A stretch of 64,000 nt of DNA from JAGNKE01 sp965230245 (lineage in GTDB: Bacteria; Pseudomonadota; Alphaproteobacteria; Micavibrionales; Micavibrionaceae). The position numbers were made by a program, and so were the translations under genes. Positions within the stretch are counted from its first letter, which is position 1, and each line of letters starts with the position of its first letter. Below the pieces are notes generated by a model. The model saw only the letters and a list, made by a program, of their open reading frames with translations, made no database searches and was not told the origin of the DNA. The stretch spans positions 2,170,001-2,234,000 of the forward strand of contig OZ246000.1 in the NCBI GenBank assembly GCA_965230245.1. The letters run 5' to 3'. Below, piece by piece: positions 50,007-58,396 of the stretch.

Positions 50007-51449
50007 CTAATGTTTCCAGAAATATGGTGTAAACATCACAAGAATGGTAAAAATCTCCAGCCTCCCGAGGAGCATACCAAAAGATAAAAGCCATTTTGCC
50101 GCATCGGGTAATGGTGCATAGGTGCCACCCGGCCCGATGATTGACCCAATACCCGGCCCGACATTTGAAATGCTACTGACCGCGCCCGAGATGGCCGTGA
50201 TGTAGTCGACATCGGCGATACTAAGCAGCACCGCCAGAACACAAAAAGCAAAACCATACAGAAAGAAAAAACTCATAACTGAAACGGGCACCTCTTCAGG
50301 TATGGGCTTACGGTTATAATGCGGGATAAAAACGCCGCTCGGATAAATCAGCTTCTTAAGCTGCACCACCGCAACGGCATAAAGGATCTGGAGCCTGAAA
50401 ACCTTCACGCCGCTAGCCGTAGAACCGGCGCAACCACCGATCACCATAATAAAGAAAAAGACGCTGATACAGAAACCGCCCCAAAGGCTATAATCACCGT
50501 TTGTAAAGCCGGTGCCTGTGATGATGGAGACCACATGAAAGGTTGCATAGTGAAGCGCCTGAAACCCGTCCATTCCGAAAACGCTGTAAAGATACATCGC
50601 GATAACAAGCGAACTGGTGACGATCATGCCCAAAAACCAGCGAACCTGCATATCTTTAAGCAGAGCCGGAATAATGTTCGAGACCTCTTTCAAATAGAGA
50701 ACAAACGGAAGGCCGCTAAGTATCATAAAGACGATGGCAATCCACTCGACCGCTATGCTGTTATAGTGCGTAAAAGATGCATCATAATTTGAGAACCCGC
50801 CTGACGAGACTGTTGTCATACTGTGCGAAACGGCATCAAAAATCTCAAGCCCTGCACCCATATAGGCAAGCGAACAAAACAGTGTTAGGGCAAGATAGAC
50901 CAGAAACAAATTGATAATGAGAAGCGTTGTTCGCGGCAGAGCCTTCTCGCTTGTAGAACTTTGCGCTCTGAAAATCTGCATACCGCCGACATTCAAAAAC
51001 GGTAGAATCGAAACGGCCAGAATAATCACGCCGATCCCACCCAGCCATTGAAGCATCGCCCGCCAGAAAAGAATACCCGCCGGCGTATGATTCAAATCCG
51101 TAATAACCGTCGCTCCGGTTGTCGTAATACCTGACATAGCTTCAAAAAACGCATCCGCAACTGTCATATCCAATGAAGATAACCAGAACGGCAAAGCGGC
51201 AAAACAAGCGAGCACCAACCATGAAGACGTTGCAAGCATAAAAGCATCACGAATGCCGATCGTGTAGTCGCGTCCAGCATTGCTGAGCATAAGCGCACCG
51301 CCGAAAAAGGCCGTGATAATGATGCAGGCAAAAAAGACCTTCCAGTCATCGTACCCAAAGTAAAAATCGGCCAGCATAGGAATGACCATGGCAAGAGACA
51401 TAAAAGAGAGCAAAACGCCGTGAATATAAAAAATCAAACGCAAATGCAA
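50007..51449 (-). CDS. trkH: Trk-type potassium uptake membrane protein
   Basis: A 480-residue membrane protein of the TrkH/KtrB superfamily with four selectivity-filter-like repeats, for example AMSGITTTGATVITDL, SMTTVSSGGFSNYD, SIITGTGFTNGDYS and AVSSISNVGPGIG. It forms the K+-conducting pore and normally works with the NAD-binding TrkA, which is not in the window. The start is a TTG with AGGAG about 7 bases upstream, followed by HLRLIFYIHGVLLSFMSLAM. Length matches the family. A terminator for the neighbouring OmpA gene lies upstream. Confidence 0.94.
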   Translation of the reverse strand: MHLRLIFYIHGVLLSFMSLAMVIPMLADFYFGYDDWKVFFACIIITAFFGGALMLSNAGRDYTIGIRDAFMLATSSWLVLACFAALPFWLSSLDMTVADAFFEAMSGITTTGATVITDLNHTPAGILFWRAMLQWLGGIGVIILAVSILPFLNVGGMQIFRAQSSTSEKALPRTTLLIINLFLVYLALTLFCSLAYMGAGLEIFDAVSHSMTTVSSGGFSNYDASFTHYNSIAVEWIAIVFMILSGLPFVLYLKEVSNIIPALLKDMQVRWFLGMIVTSSLVIAMYLYSVFGMDGFQALHYATFHVVSIITGTGFTNGDYSLWGGFCISVFFFIMVIGGCAGSTASGVKVFRLQILYAVAVVQLKKLIYPSGVFIPHYNRKPIPEEVPVSVMSFFFLYGFAFCVLAVLLSIADVDYITAISGAVSSISNVGPGIGSIIGPGGTYAPLPDAAKWLLSFGMLLGRLEIFTILVMFTPYFWKH

Positions 51450-51530
51450 AAAAAACTCCTAAAAAATGGAAACTGCTCTGAAAAGCTGGTTTTTCGGAAC
51501 ACGCCCAAAAGATACGGACTTAATAAAGCA

Positions 51531-51562
51531 CAAAAAAAGAAGCGCAAAAAGGCGCTTCTTTC
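51531..51562 (-). terminator. Terminator after the OmpA-like gene
   Basis: A 9-bp stem AAGAAGCGC/GCGCTTCTT (51537-51545 with 51552-51560) is followed on the minus strand by a run of seven Ts. It lies 22 bases beyond the OmpA-like stop and separates it from trkH. Confidence 0.85.
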
Positions 51563-51583
51563 GTTAATTCTTATGCAGCTCTT

Positions 51584-52459
51584 TTATTGGAAAGAGATAT
51601 TGGCGCGGCGGTTAGCCGGCTCACGAACATTATCAGGTGTGGATACGAGAAGCTCATCTTCACCCATACTCTCAATATTGATAATGTCAGCATTTACACC
51701 CATCTTAACAAGTGCATCACGTACTGCTGTCGCACGCTTAAATGCAAGGCGCTGGTTGTAATCAGCCGGACCGGAAGTATCCGCATGACCCTGAATGTTG
51801 ACCTGTGAAGGTGGATTGCTTGCGACCTCATCGGCAACCGCACGGAGAACGTTCATCGCACCGGAGCTTAAATCATAAGCATCCCAGTTAAAGAAGACGA
51901 GGTACATCGCTTCTTCAGGCGCCATCGGAGGAGGCTCGTCAGTCGGTACAGGCTGTGGTGCCTGCTGAACCAATCCCTCTAATTCGTTAATCGATTGCAT
52001 ATAAGCGGACTTACATGCCAGAATCTCATTTGTCTGCCAGTTCTCTTCCTGCTGCTCGATCCAGCAATCGAAGTTCACTTGTGCCTTGGCAGCAGTCGCA
52101 GGGGCAATCTCTCTTGCGCCAAGGTCAAAGGCAACAACGAGGCGGCCGCGCGCTGCACCCAGTTCCTTGATATGATTCTCATTCAGGTTCCAGTCATTAA
52201 CCGGCTCGGGCATAACAGTTTCACCGGAAGCGGCCGCAAGACCCTTACGTGCAAAATGCAACGCATCGGGATAGTCGAACATATCGTCCAATTCACGGTT
52301 CGCAAAAACCTTATATTCTTCAGCGAGCGCCTGCGTAAACGGGCTACCGACAGGCTGTGCTTCATTCAAAGCATCGACTTCACTGTATGTGTCAAAGACT
52401 GTACAGCCACTAAGTGCTAAAGAGCCTGTAATTAAAATTAAGTTACGCAAGGATTTCAT
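51584..52459 (-). CDS. OmpA-family peptidoglycan-binding lipoprotein
   Basis: A 291-residue lipoprotein. The signal peptide LILITGSLALSGC ends in a clear lipobox with C19. A helical periplasmic section follows (about 20-180), then a Pro-rich hinge (QQAPQPVPTDEPPPMAPEE) and the C-terminal OmpA-like domain: VNIQGHADTSGPADYNQRLA, RATAVRDALVKMGV and the closing EPANRRANISF. The conserved Asp and Arg that hold diaminopimelate are present. It tethers outer membrane to cell wall, as Pal does. AGGGGGC precedes the ATG, and a perfect TATAAT lies about 100 bases upstream. Confidence 0.88.
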   Translation of the reverse strand: MKSLRNLILITGSLALSGCTVFDTYSEVDALNEAQPVGSPFTQALAEEYKVFANRELDDMFDYPDALHFARKGLAAASGETVMPEPVNDWNLNENHIKELGAARGRLVVAFDLGAREIAPATAAKAQVNFDCWIEQQEENWQTNEILACKSAYMQSINELEGLVQQAPQPVPTDEPPPMAPEEAMYLVFFNWDAYDLSSGAMNVLRAVADEVASNPPSQVNIQGHADTSGPADYNQRLAFKRATAVRDALVKMGVNADIINIESMGEDELLVSTPDNVREPANRRANISFQ

Positions 52460-52555
52460 TTTTTGCCCCCTAAAAGTGTGTAAGCGAACGCATAAGAGTA
52501 ATTGTTAGAAAGTTTTCCACTAATTTATTCACGTAGAAACTACCTGAGTAAAATT

Positions 52556-52582
52556 ATTATATCCAGAAAAAACCATTGTAAA
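52556..52582 (-). promoter_or_regulatory. Probable promoter of the OmpA-like gene
   Basis: On the minus strand TTTACA (52582-52577) and a perfect TATAAT (52561-52556) are spaced 15 bases, about 97 bases before the ATG. The spacing is short. Confidence 0.45.
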
Positions 52583-52647
52583 GCTTAGTTTATGATTTTT
52601 AATCATTTTTTCTGGGTTAAGTTTTCAAAAGCCGTCATTTTTTTGCA

Positions 52648-52675
52648 TTGCACAAAAATATGACACCTGTATACT
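52648..52675 (+). promoter_or_regulatory. Possible promoter of the DJ-1-like gene
   Basis: TTGCAC (52648-52653) and TATACT (52670-52675) are 16 bases apart, 53 bases before the GTG start. The -35 match is partial. Confidence 0.4.
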
Positions 52676-52728
52676 TTTCAATGTTGGAAGATGAATAAAG
52701 TAAAAACACTGTAAGTTAGGGGAAAATC

Positions 52729-53313
52729 GTGGCTAAGACACTGAATATCAAAAAAATAGCGGTTTTGGCAGAAAACGGCTTCTGTGAACGGGATTACAGC
52801 GAATTCACGACAATTATGAAAGAATACGATGCCGATGTCAGGATCATTGCATCCGACAAGGACGTTATAAGGTCGTGGAACGGAAATGACTGGGCCGGTC
52901 AATACGCTGTGGACGCAACGCTTCAAACAGTAACACCAAGCAATTATGACTTGCTCGTCATCCCCGGCGGCAGACGAAGCATTAATCACCTAAAACTCGA
53001 TCAGGGCCTGAATGCCTTCCTCTCCGCATTTATGAATGCGGCAATGCCTGTTATTGTCTACGGCAATGCGTCTGAGCTTCTCGTGGAGTCCGGTCAGGCA
53101 AGCGGCCTAGCCTTTGCGGATAAGGCACTGGAGCAGGATATTCCGGCACAAGATATAAGAATTTCTAAAAAACCGTTCAGCCAGAGCAAAAACGTCCTTA
53201 GCATCTCCAGATCAGGAGAAAGCGCTCATATAGTACAGGCGTTCCTGCGCGGAGAAGTCAAGAAATCAGATAACGTCGACTTAATTTCGCCTGTAATTTA
53301 TATCGCCGCTTGA
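52729..53313 (+). CDS. DJ-1/PfpI-like domain protein lacking the nucleophile Cys
   Basis: A 194-residue protein of the class I glutamine amidotransferase-like fold. KKIAVLAENGFCERDYSEFT at the N-terminus and YDLLVIPGGRRSINHLKLDQ are typical DJ-1/PfpI blocks. The nucleophile elbow, normally A-x-C-H-G, reads VIVYGNASELL, with Tyr in place of Cys, so classical glyoxalase or protease activity is not expected. This loss also occurs in the C-terminal domain of large catalases. The start is GTG with AGGGGA 6 bases upstream. prfB follows after 60 bases. The role is unknown. Confidence 0.75.
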   Translation: MAKTLNIKKIAVLAENGFCERDYSEFTTIMKEYDADVRIIASDKDVIRSWNGNDWAGQYAVDATLQTVTPSNYDLLVIPGGRRSINHLKLDQGLNAFLSAFMNAAMPVIVYGNASELLVESGQASGLAFADKALEQDIPAQDIRISKKPFSQSKNVLSISRSGESAHIVQAFLRGEVKKSDNVDLISPVIYIAA

Positions 53314-53373
53314 TTTAGCACCGCAGCTTGCATAATTTACCTTTGAATTTTTAATTTGCGGGAAGCCGAAAGA

Positions 53374-54475
53374 ATGCGTGCCGAAATTCAAGCAGTTGTG
53401 AGCGAGATCAACGACTCACTATCCCTGCTAAGGAGGAATCTTTGACTGGGAAGCCTCCGTCCAGCGTCTTGATGAATTAAATAGCCTTTGCGAAGATCCT
53501 GACTTGTGGTCCGATGCCGACAAGGCGCAAAAACTGATGCGCGAAAGAACCCACATCGCGCAAGCCATCGATGCAATCAAGGAAATCGAAACAAGCTTAC
53601 AGGACAACATAGACCTTCTTGAACTGGCCGAAGCAGAAGAAGACGAAGAAGTAGTGAAAGAAACAGAAGCTGCAATCGCAAAACTTCGTAAATTCGCAGA
53701 CAAAAAACGTATAGAAAGCCTTCTGAACGGGGAAGCTGACGGAAATGATGCGTACCTTCAGGTTAATGCGGGAGCAGGGGGAACGGAAGCTCAAGACTGG
53801 GGAGAAATGCTTCTGCGCATGTATGTGCGGTGGGCTGAACAACGCGGCTACAATGTAGAAGTCCTTGAAAGGAGCGACGGTGATGAGGCCGGTATAAAAT
53901 CCTGCACCATAAAGCTGAGCGGGCATCAAGCCTATGGCTGGATCAAAACGGAAACGGGTGTACACAGGCTGGTCAGAATTTCACCGTATGACTCCAATGC
54001 CCGCCGTCACACGAGCTTTGCGTCTGTGTCCGTCTCGCCCGTTATCGACGATGATATAAAAATAGAAGTCGAGGAAAAGGACCTGCGCATTGATACCTAT
54101 CGCTCAAGCGGGAAGGGCGGACAGCACGTTAACACCACCGATAGTGCGGTGCGTATCACTCACATCCCGACGGGTATCGTCGCGGCCAGCCAATCGGGCC
54201 GTTCCCAGCATCAAAACAAGGCCGAAGCCATGCAAATGTTGAAGGGCAAGCTCTACGAGGCTGAACTGCAGCGCAGAGAAGAGGCGCAAGCAAAGGAACA
54301 CGGTGAAAAGTCAGATATCGGGTGGGGCCATCAAATTCGCTCTTACGTTCTTCATCCATACCAGATGGTTAAAGATTTGCGCACCTCTGTTGAAACAACA
54401 AACTCCCAAGGTGTTCTGGACGGAGATCTGGATGAATTCCTTGAAGCCGCACTGGCTGCCCGTGCCGGTCAATAA
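53374..54475 (+). CDS. prfB: Peptide chain release factor 2, expressed by programmed +1 frameshift
   Basis: Codons 1-23 run from ATG 53374 to CTT 53440-53442, then an in-frame TGA. A +1 shift at CTT-TGA-C continues GACTGGGAAGCC into the long frame to 54475, giving 366 residues. The stimulatory AGGAGG at 53431-53436 lies 3 bases before CTT, the classical prfB arrangement in which low RF2 promotes its own synthesis. The product has the stop-reading tripeptide region RISPYDSNARRHTS (SPY rather than E. coli SPF) and the catalytic GGQ in SSGKGGQHVNTTDSAV. RF2 ends translation at UGA and UAA. Confidence 0.96.
53431..53446 (+). other. prfB programmed frameshift site
   Basis: AGGAGG, a 3-base spacer, CTT, TGA and C form the known RF2 autoregulation signal. 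The first frame ends at TGA 53443-53445 and the second resumes at GAC 53444. Confidence 0.95.
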
Positions 54476-54645
54476 GCTTTTATCCACATATTCACACTGA
54501 TCGTTTTATGGTGTTTTTTCAGCACCTTAAAGCTTTGCCTAATTTTTATTTGTGATTTTTCGGAAAATATGGCTTAATCCAAATGATTTTCAACCACTTA
54601 ACACAGTTTTTAAACCTTAATTCTGAGCCAAAAGATACGTCTACA

Positions 54646-56468
54646 ATGAAAAGAATAATCACATTTCCGTTTTTGTTCCTGTTTTTCCTGACGCATGGGC
54701 CGTCAGGCTGTATGACTCCGGGTGGGGGCCACAACCATCATTATTATGCACAGGCCGCGGAATATCAGGAAGACGGAAGCATATCATCCTTACGAGAACA
54801 GATTGAAAGGCTGGAGCGTGAAAACGCTCAGCTTCGAAACTCGATTTACAGTCTGAAAGAAGACGCCTCTGGACCCTTTCAAGATCAAATAGAAGGGCTC
54901 ACCAGAGAAAATCAGAGATTGCAAAAAGAGCTTGAACAAGCTCTTAAAAAAAAAGCGTAAATCGTGACGCTGAAGTTCATACGCTCCAGCAGGAAAACAA
55001 AAAGCTGTTGCGTGAGCTTGCTGAGATCGAAGAAAATATATATCAGAAATTCCAAAATCAGATGTCACAGGTCCTTGATGAAAACGAGGAACTAAAACAG
55101 ACAAAACTGGAAAACGACCAGCTTACTCAAATCATTGCCTCATTGCGCAGCGACAATATAGAGCTTAAAAATCAGCTTGATGGGTTGAGACATGAAAAAC
55201 AGAGTTTGACCGGTCAGTTACAAAAGACCCAAAATCAGGCAGAGAACAATTTTCATGAGACCGTTTCAACGCTGAATTCAACAATTTCAGAGCTGAATGA
55301 GGAAAACCGTAAACTTGCGAAAACGCTCGCAGAGGTAACATCTAAATCTATTGAGTTAGAAAAAAAGCTGAAGACACAATCAGCTAGTCTTGGAAATAGT
55401 GAGGAAGTTCAACGCCTGAACCAAAAACTTGCTGAAACAACCAAGGACTATAATGATCTGGTCGATGCCTATAACGTGCTACAGGAAAGCCGCCCCAAAT
55501 CGAACAATGCTGATATCGCAACGCTGAAAGAGCAGAATCAGAGCTTGAGAGCAACAATTAGGGCACAAAACGAGGCGCTTCTGGCCTCGGACGACTCGGT
55601 TAAATTGTCCAATAAGCTAAAGACAGAGAACGAAAACCTGCGTCTGCAACTCTCCCAAATGAAAAATCTGGGTCGCGGAGACAGTGAGCGTGTCTCGAAA
55701 CTCGAAAATCAAATCACGTTGATGAATAACGCATTGCAAGCCAAAGACAGACAAATCCAACAGCTCTCACAGGAAAATAGGCAATTGGCGCAAGCGCGGC
55801 CCCAAGCATCAGGCGGGTATTCAACGGATAAACAGGCATCTTTAAGAATAAGCGAGCTTGAGCAAGAGATAGAAAAGTCCAAACAGGTCACAATCGAATA
55901 CAGAAAAAAAATTAAGGAATATCAGGACGAATTGATGGCAATTCAATCCGGCAACAACGGCATCAGTTCCGCCAAGGCAGACTCTTTGGAAGAACAGATC
56001 AGGCTCTTAAAGTTACAAAATCAGGAATTGAACGCACGGATCAAACTGCTCTCGGGTAACGCCAATCGCATGTCAGATGAAAGAAGCGATATTGATGCGC
56101 CGGCATTGATGCAACAGAACGAATCACCATACACGTCTTTGGGAGCACCGTCAGTGCAAGAGCTGCTTGATCAGGGAATCGAACAAGCCGATGTGCAGTA
56201 TATTAGGGAAAATTATGAACACTTGAAGCCGATGGCATCCGCAAACGAGAACAATGGCCTGAACGCAGAACAATATGGCGCAGAAGAAGAAATGCTTGAT
56301 GGCCTAGAGCCAGCAGCAGGTGAAACCGAAGACAATGACAAAGACAAAGACCAGAAAAAACAACCACGTAAAACAAGTAATAAACCAATAAAAGATCAAA
56401 ACATCGTGCCGGAAATCGAAAATCAGAAAGACCATAAACCTTATGACGAAAATTTCTTTAATTCATAG
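54646..56468 (+). CDS. Long coiled-coil lipoprotein split by an A9 tract (possible -1 frameshift)
   Basis: The first frame starts at ATG 54646 with a lipoprotein-type signal (IITFPFLFLFFLTHGPSGC, C22) and a coiled coil (LREQIERLERENAQLRNSIY) but stops at TAA 54958 after LEQALKKKA. The coiled coil continues at once in the -1 frame: SVNRDAEVHTLQQENKKLLR and on to 56468. The switch point is nine A residues (54946-54954). A -1 slip gives a 607-residue protein: anchor, about 400 residues of heptads, then an acidic Lys/Asp-rich tail. The second frame has no good start or ribosome-binding site. The break may be programmed slippage, a true mutation or a homopolymer sequencing error. Confidence 0.65.
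54946..54954 (+). other. A9 slippery tract at the frame switch
   Basis: Nine consecutive A residues lie exactly where the two coiled-coil frames meet. Adding one A or slipping -1 joins them. Poly-A tracts of nine or more are known sites of transcriptional or ribosomal slippage, and also of sequencing error. Confidence 0.6.
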
Positions 56469-56543
56469 GCATACAAACAAAACCCAGAAACTATGAAATT
56501 CCCGTGTCAAAAGATCAGTAACGCAGATCTACGCTCGAAAGCT

Positions 56544-57068
56544 TTATGATTTTTTGTCTTTCTTAGATTCTTCCGTATCGGAATAGCTGAAAGGTGTCAT
56601 CATCTTCATGGTCTTCTCGAACATCTCAAGATTTTGACGCTGCATTTCTTCCAGACTTGAAACGCCTGGGAACATGCCTTCCATGTTGCGCATTCCTTCG
56701 AAAGATTTGTTAATTTGCTCACGCATACGCTCTTGGTTCGTTACAAAAACCTGCAATGTCTGGTCGAGATAGGTCGGAACAAAATCCTGAACCTTATCGC
56801 CGTAAAAACCTATCAACGTACGAAGGAAGTTTGTTGGCAACAATGTTTCGCCTCGTGATTCCTGATCCACAATAATTTGCGTTAAAACACTGCGGGTAAT
56901 GTCATTACCGCTCTTGGCATCAACGACGACAAAATCATGCCCTTCCTTAACCATTTCACACAGATCATCCAGTGTAACGTAACTACTGCGCCCTGTGTCA
57001 TAGAGCCTGCGATTAGCATACTTCTTGATGACGGTAGGACCGTCTTTACCGTTCTTTGACTTGGCCAT
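56544..57068 (-). CDS. phaR: Polyhydroxyalkanoate synthesis repressor PhaR
   Basis: A 174-residue regulator. The N-terminal DNA-binding block is VIKKYANRRLYDTGRSSYVTLDDLCEMVKEG (in pieces: KKYANRRLYDT, SYVTLDDLCEMV), then the PHB-accumulation domain VLTQIIVDQESRGETLLPTNFLR. PhaR represses phasin and its own gene, and is released when granules form. The ATG at 57068 has AGGTG upstream; the frame extends 17 codons further but the family starts here. It is divergent from phaC, and the 127 bases between them contain repeated TGC/GCA motifs. Confidence 0.95.
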   Translation of the reverse strand: MAKSKNGKDGPTVIKKYANRRLYDTGRSSYVTLDDLCEMVKEGHDFVVVDAKSGNDITRSVLTQIIVDQESRGETLLPTNFLRTLIGFYGDKVQDFVPTYLDQTLQVFVTNQERMREQINKSFEGMRNMEGMFPGVSSLEEMQRQNLEMFEKTMKMMTPFSYSDTEESKKDKKS

Positions 57069-57110
57069 GTTGCACCTGTCTGTTAAATAAAAAATTGAAT
57101 GATTAATCCC

Positions 57111-57176
57111 ATTATGCACAAAAATGCTGCAAAAAAAAGCGTAGTATGATGCAAAAAAGTTTTTTTATTGCTGCAA
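57111..57176. promoter_or_regulatory. Cluster of TGC/GCA motifs between phaR and phaC
   Basis: Four TGCA-centred motifs occur: TTATGCACA (57113), ATGCTGCA (57124-57131), TGATGCA (57148) and TTGCTGCA (57168-57175). PhaR binding sites of this type are established in Paracoccus and Rhodobacter. The binding assignment here is inference from position and sequence. Confidence 0.5.
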
Positions 57177-57195
57177 TAACGCTAAGTTGGAATGT

Positions 57196-58314
57196 ATGCG
57201 AAGAGGACCACACCCGCTACCAATCCATATCGGCATGGCTGCTGCACAAAGCGAAGGGATACAACAGTATGTCGCTATGAACAGCCACGCCCTCACGAAC
57301 AATGATCTCATAGATATTGTTGCGGGTATCAAAAAGTATCAGGAATGCGCAGACGTCATACCGACCTTGCCTCTCGAAAACATCTGGCAAGAGGGCATCG
57401 CATCCCTAATGCGCTTTCCTGATGGCAACCCAGAAGGTTCAGCCGAACGCCGGCCTGTCCTGCTAGTGCCGTCTTTGGTTAATAAGCCACGCATTCTGAA
57501 TTTGTGCGAAAAGAGGTCACTGGTTGGCTACCTTAATGATCAGGCGCTGGACGCATATTTATTTGATTGGGGGCAGACCACCGAATCCGACGAAGGATAC
57601 GGCATCGATACCGCAATAAATAAACATCTGATCGGTGCAATAAATCATATCTATAAGACAACAGGACAACCCGTCAGCATGCTCGGATATTGTATGGGGG
57701 GAACAATGTCACTTGCTGCAACATTAGCAGCGCAGGCGAAGGTGAATAAGCTTGTGCTTATGGCGACTCCCTGGAATTTTCAGACCTCAACATCTTTGCT
57801 CTCAAGTCAGGTGCGGCAATGGGCTCCTTTGGCACTTCCCGTTATAGAAGAAAGAGGGTACCTCCCCGCGGAGTGGACGCAAGCTCTCTTCGCATCCATT
57901 GATCTGGACGGCGCAGCAAGGAAGTTCGGAAAGTTCGCAAAAATGGAGCAGAGGTCATCGAAAGAACGGCTCTTTATTGCTGTTGAAGATTGGCTGAACG
58001 ACGGCATAGATTTAAACGGCAATATTGCAAAAATGTGTATCAGGGAATGGTTCAGTGAAAACGCGCCTTACAACGGAGACTGGCAAATCAACGGTCAAAA
58101 AATTGAGATTGAAAATATAGATTGTCCGACCTTGATTGTTGCATCCCGAAAGGACAAGCTGGTTAATTATGAGTCCGCAAAAGCAGTGGCGGAAAAACTA
58201 GATACTGCAAAAACAGAAATAATCACACTCGACTGCGGTCATATTAGCCTTATTGCAGGTAAGAACGCGGTCGACCACGTTTGGAAACCTGTGGCCGATT
58301 GGTTAAAAAAATAA
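57196..58314 (+). CDS. phaC: Short (class III-like) polyhydroxyalkanoate synthase PhaC
   Basis: A 372-residue alpha/beta hydrolase-fold protein. The lipase-like box is GYCMGGTMSL with the PHA-synthase Cys nucleophile, and the likely acid and base lie in RKDKLVNYESAKAVAEKL and DCGHISLIAGKNA. The start MRRGPHPLPIHIGMAAA fits the family; a TTG three codons earlier is less likely. At this length it resembles class III/IV enzymes, which need PhaE or PhaR-type subunits, yet no phaE is adjacent. It would polymerise 3-hydroxybutyryl-CoA made by the downstream phaA and phaB products. A hydrolase role cannot be excluded. Confidence 0.85.
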   Translation: MRRGPHPLPIHIGMAAAQSEGIQQYVAMNSHALTNNDLIDIVAGIKKYQECADVIPTLPLENIWQEGIASLMRFPDGNPEGSAERRPVLLVPSLVNKPRILNLCEKRSLVGYLNDQALDAYLFDWGQTTESDEGYGIDTAINKHLIGAINHIYKTTGQPVSMLGYCMGGTMSLAATLAAQAKVNKLVLMATPWNFQTSTSLLSSQVRQWAPLALPVIEERGYLPAEWTQALFASIDLDGAARKFGKFAKMEQRSSKERLFIAVEDWLNDGIDLNGNIAKMCIREWFSENAPYNGDWQINGQKIEIENIDCPTLIVASRKDKLVNYESAKAVAEKLDTAKTEIITLDCGHISLIAGKNAVDHVWKPVADWLKK

Positions 58315-58396
58315 ACGACCCGCAACAATCAAAAAACTTGCAAAGTTTAGCTGCATTGTTACTTTGACATGGAAAATAACCATGAGGACGTTACAC

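Noticed and set aside
54598..54615. TTAACACAGTTTTTAA upstream of the coiled-coil lipoprotein as a CtrA box
   Set aside because: Spacing is 8 bases and the second half lacks the flanking C at the expected distance.
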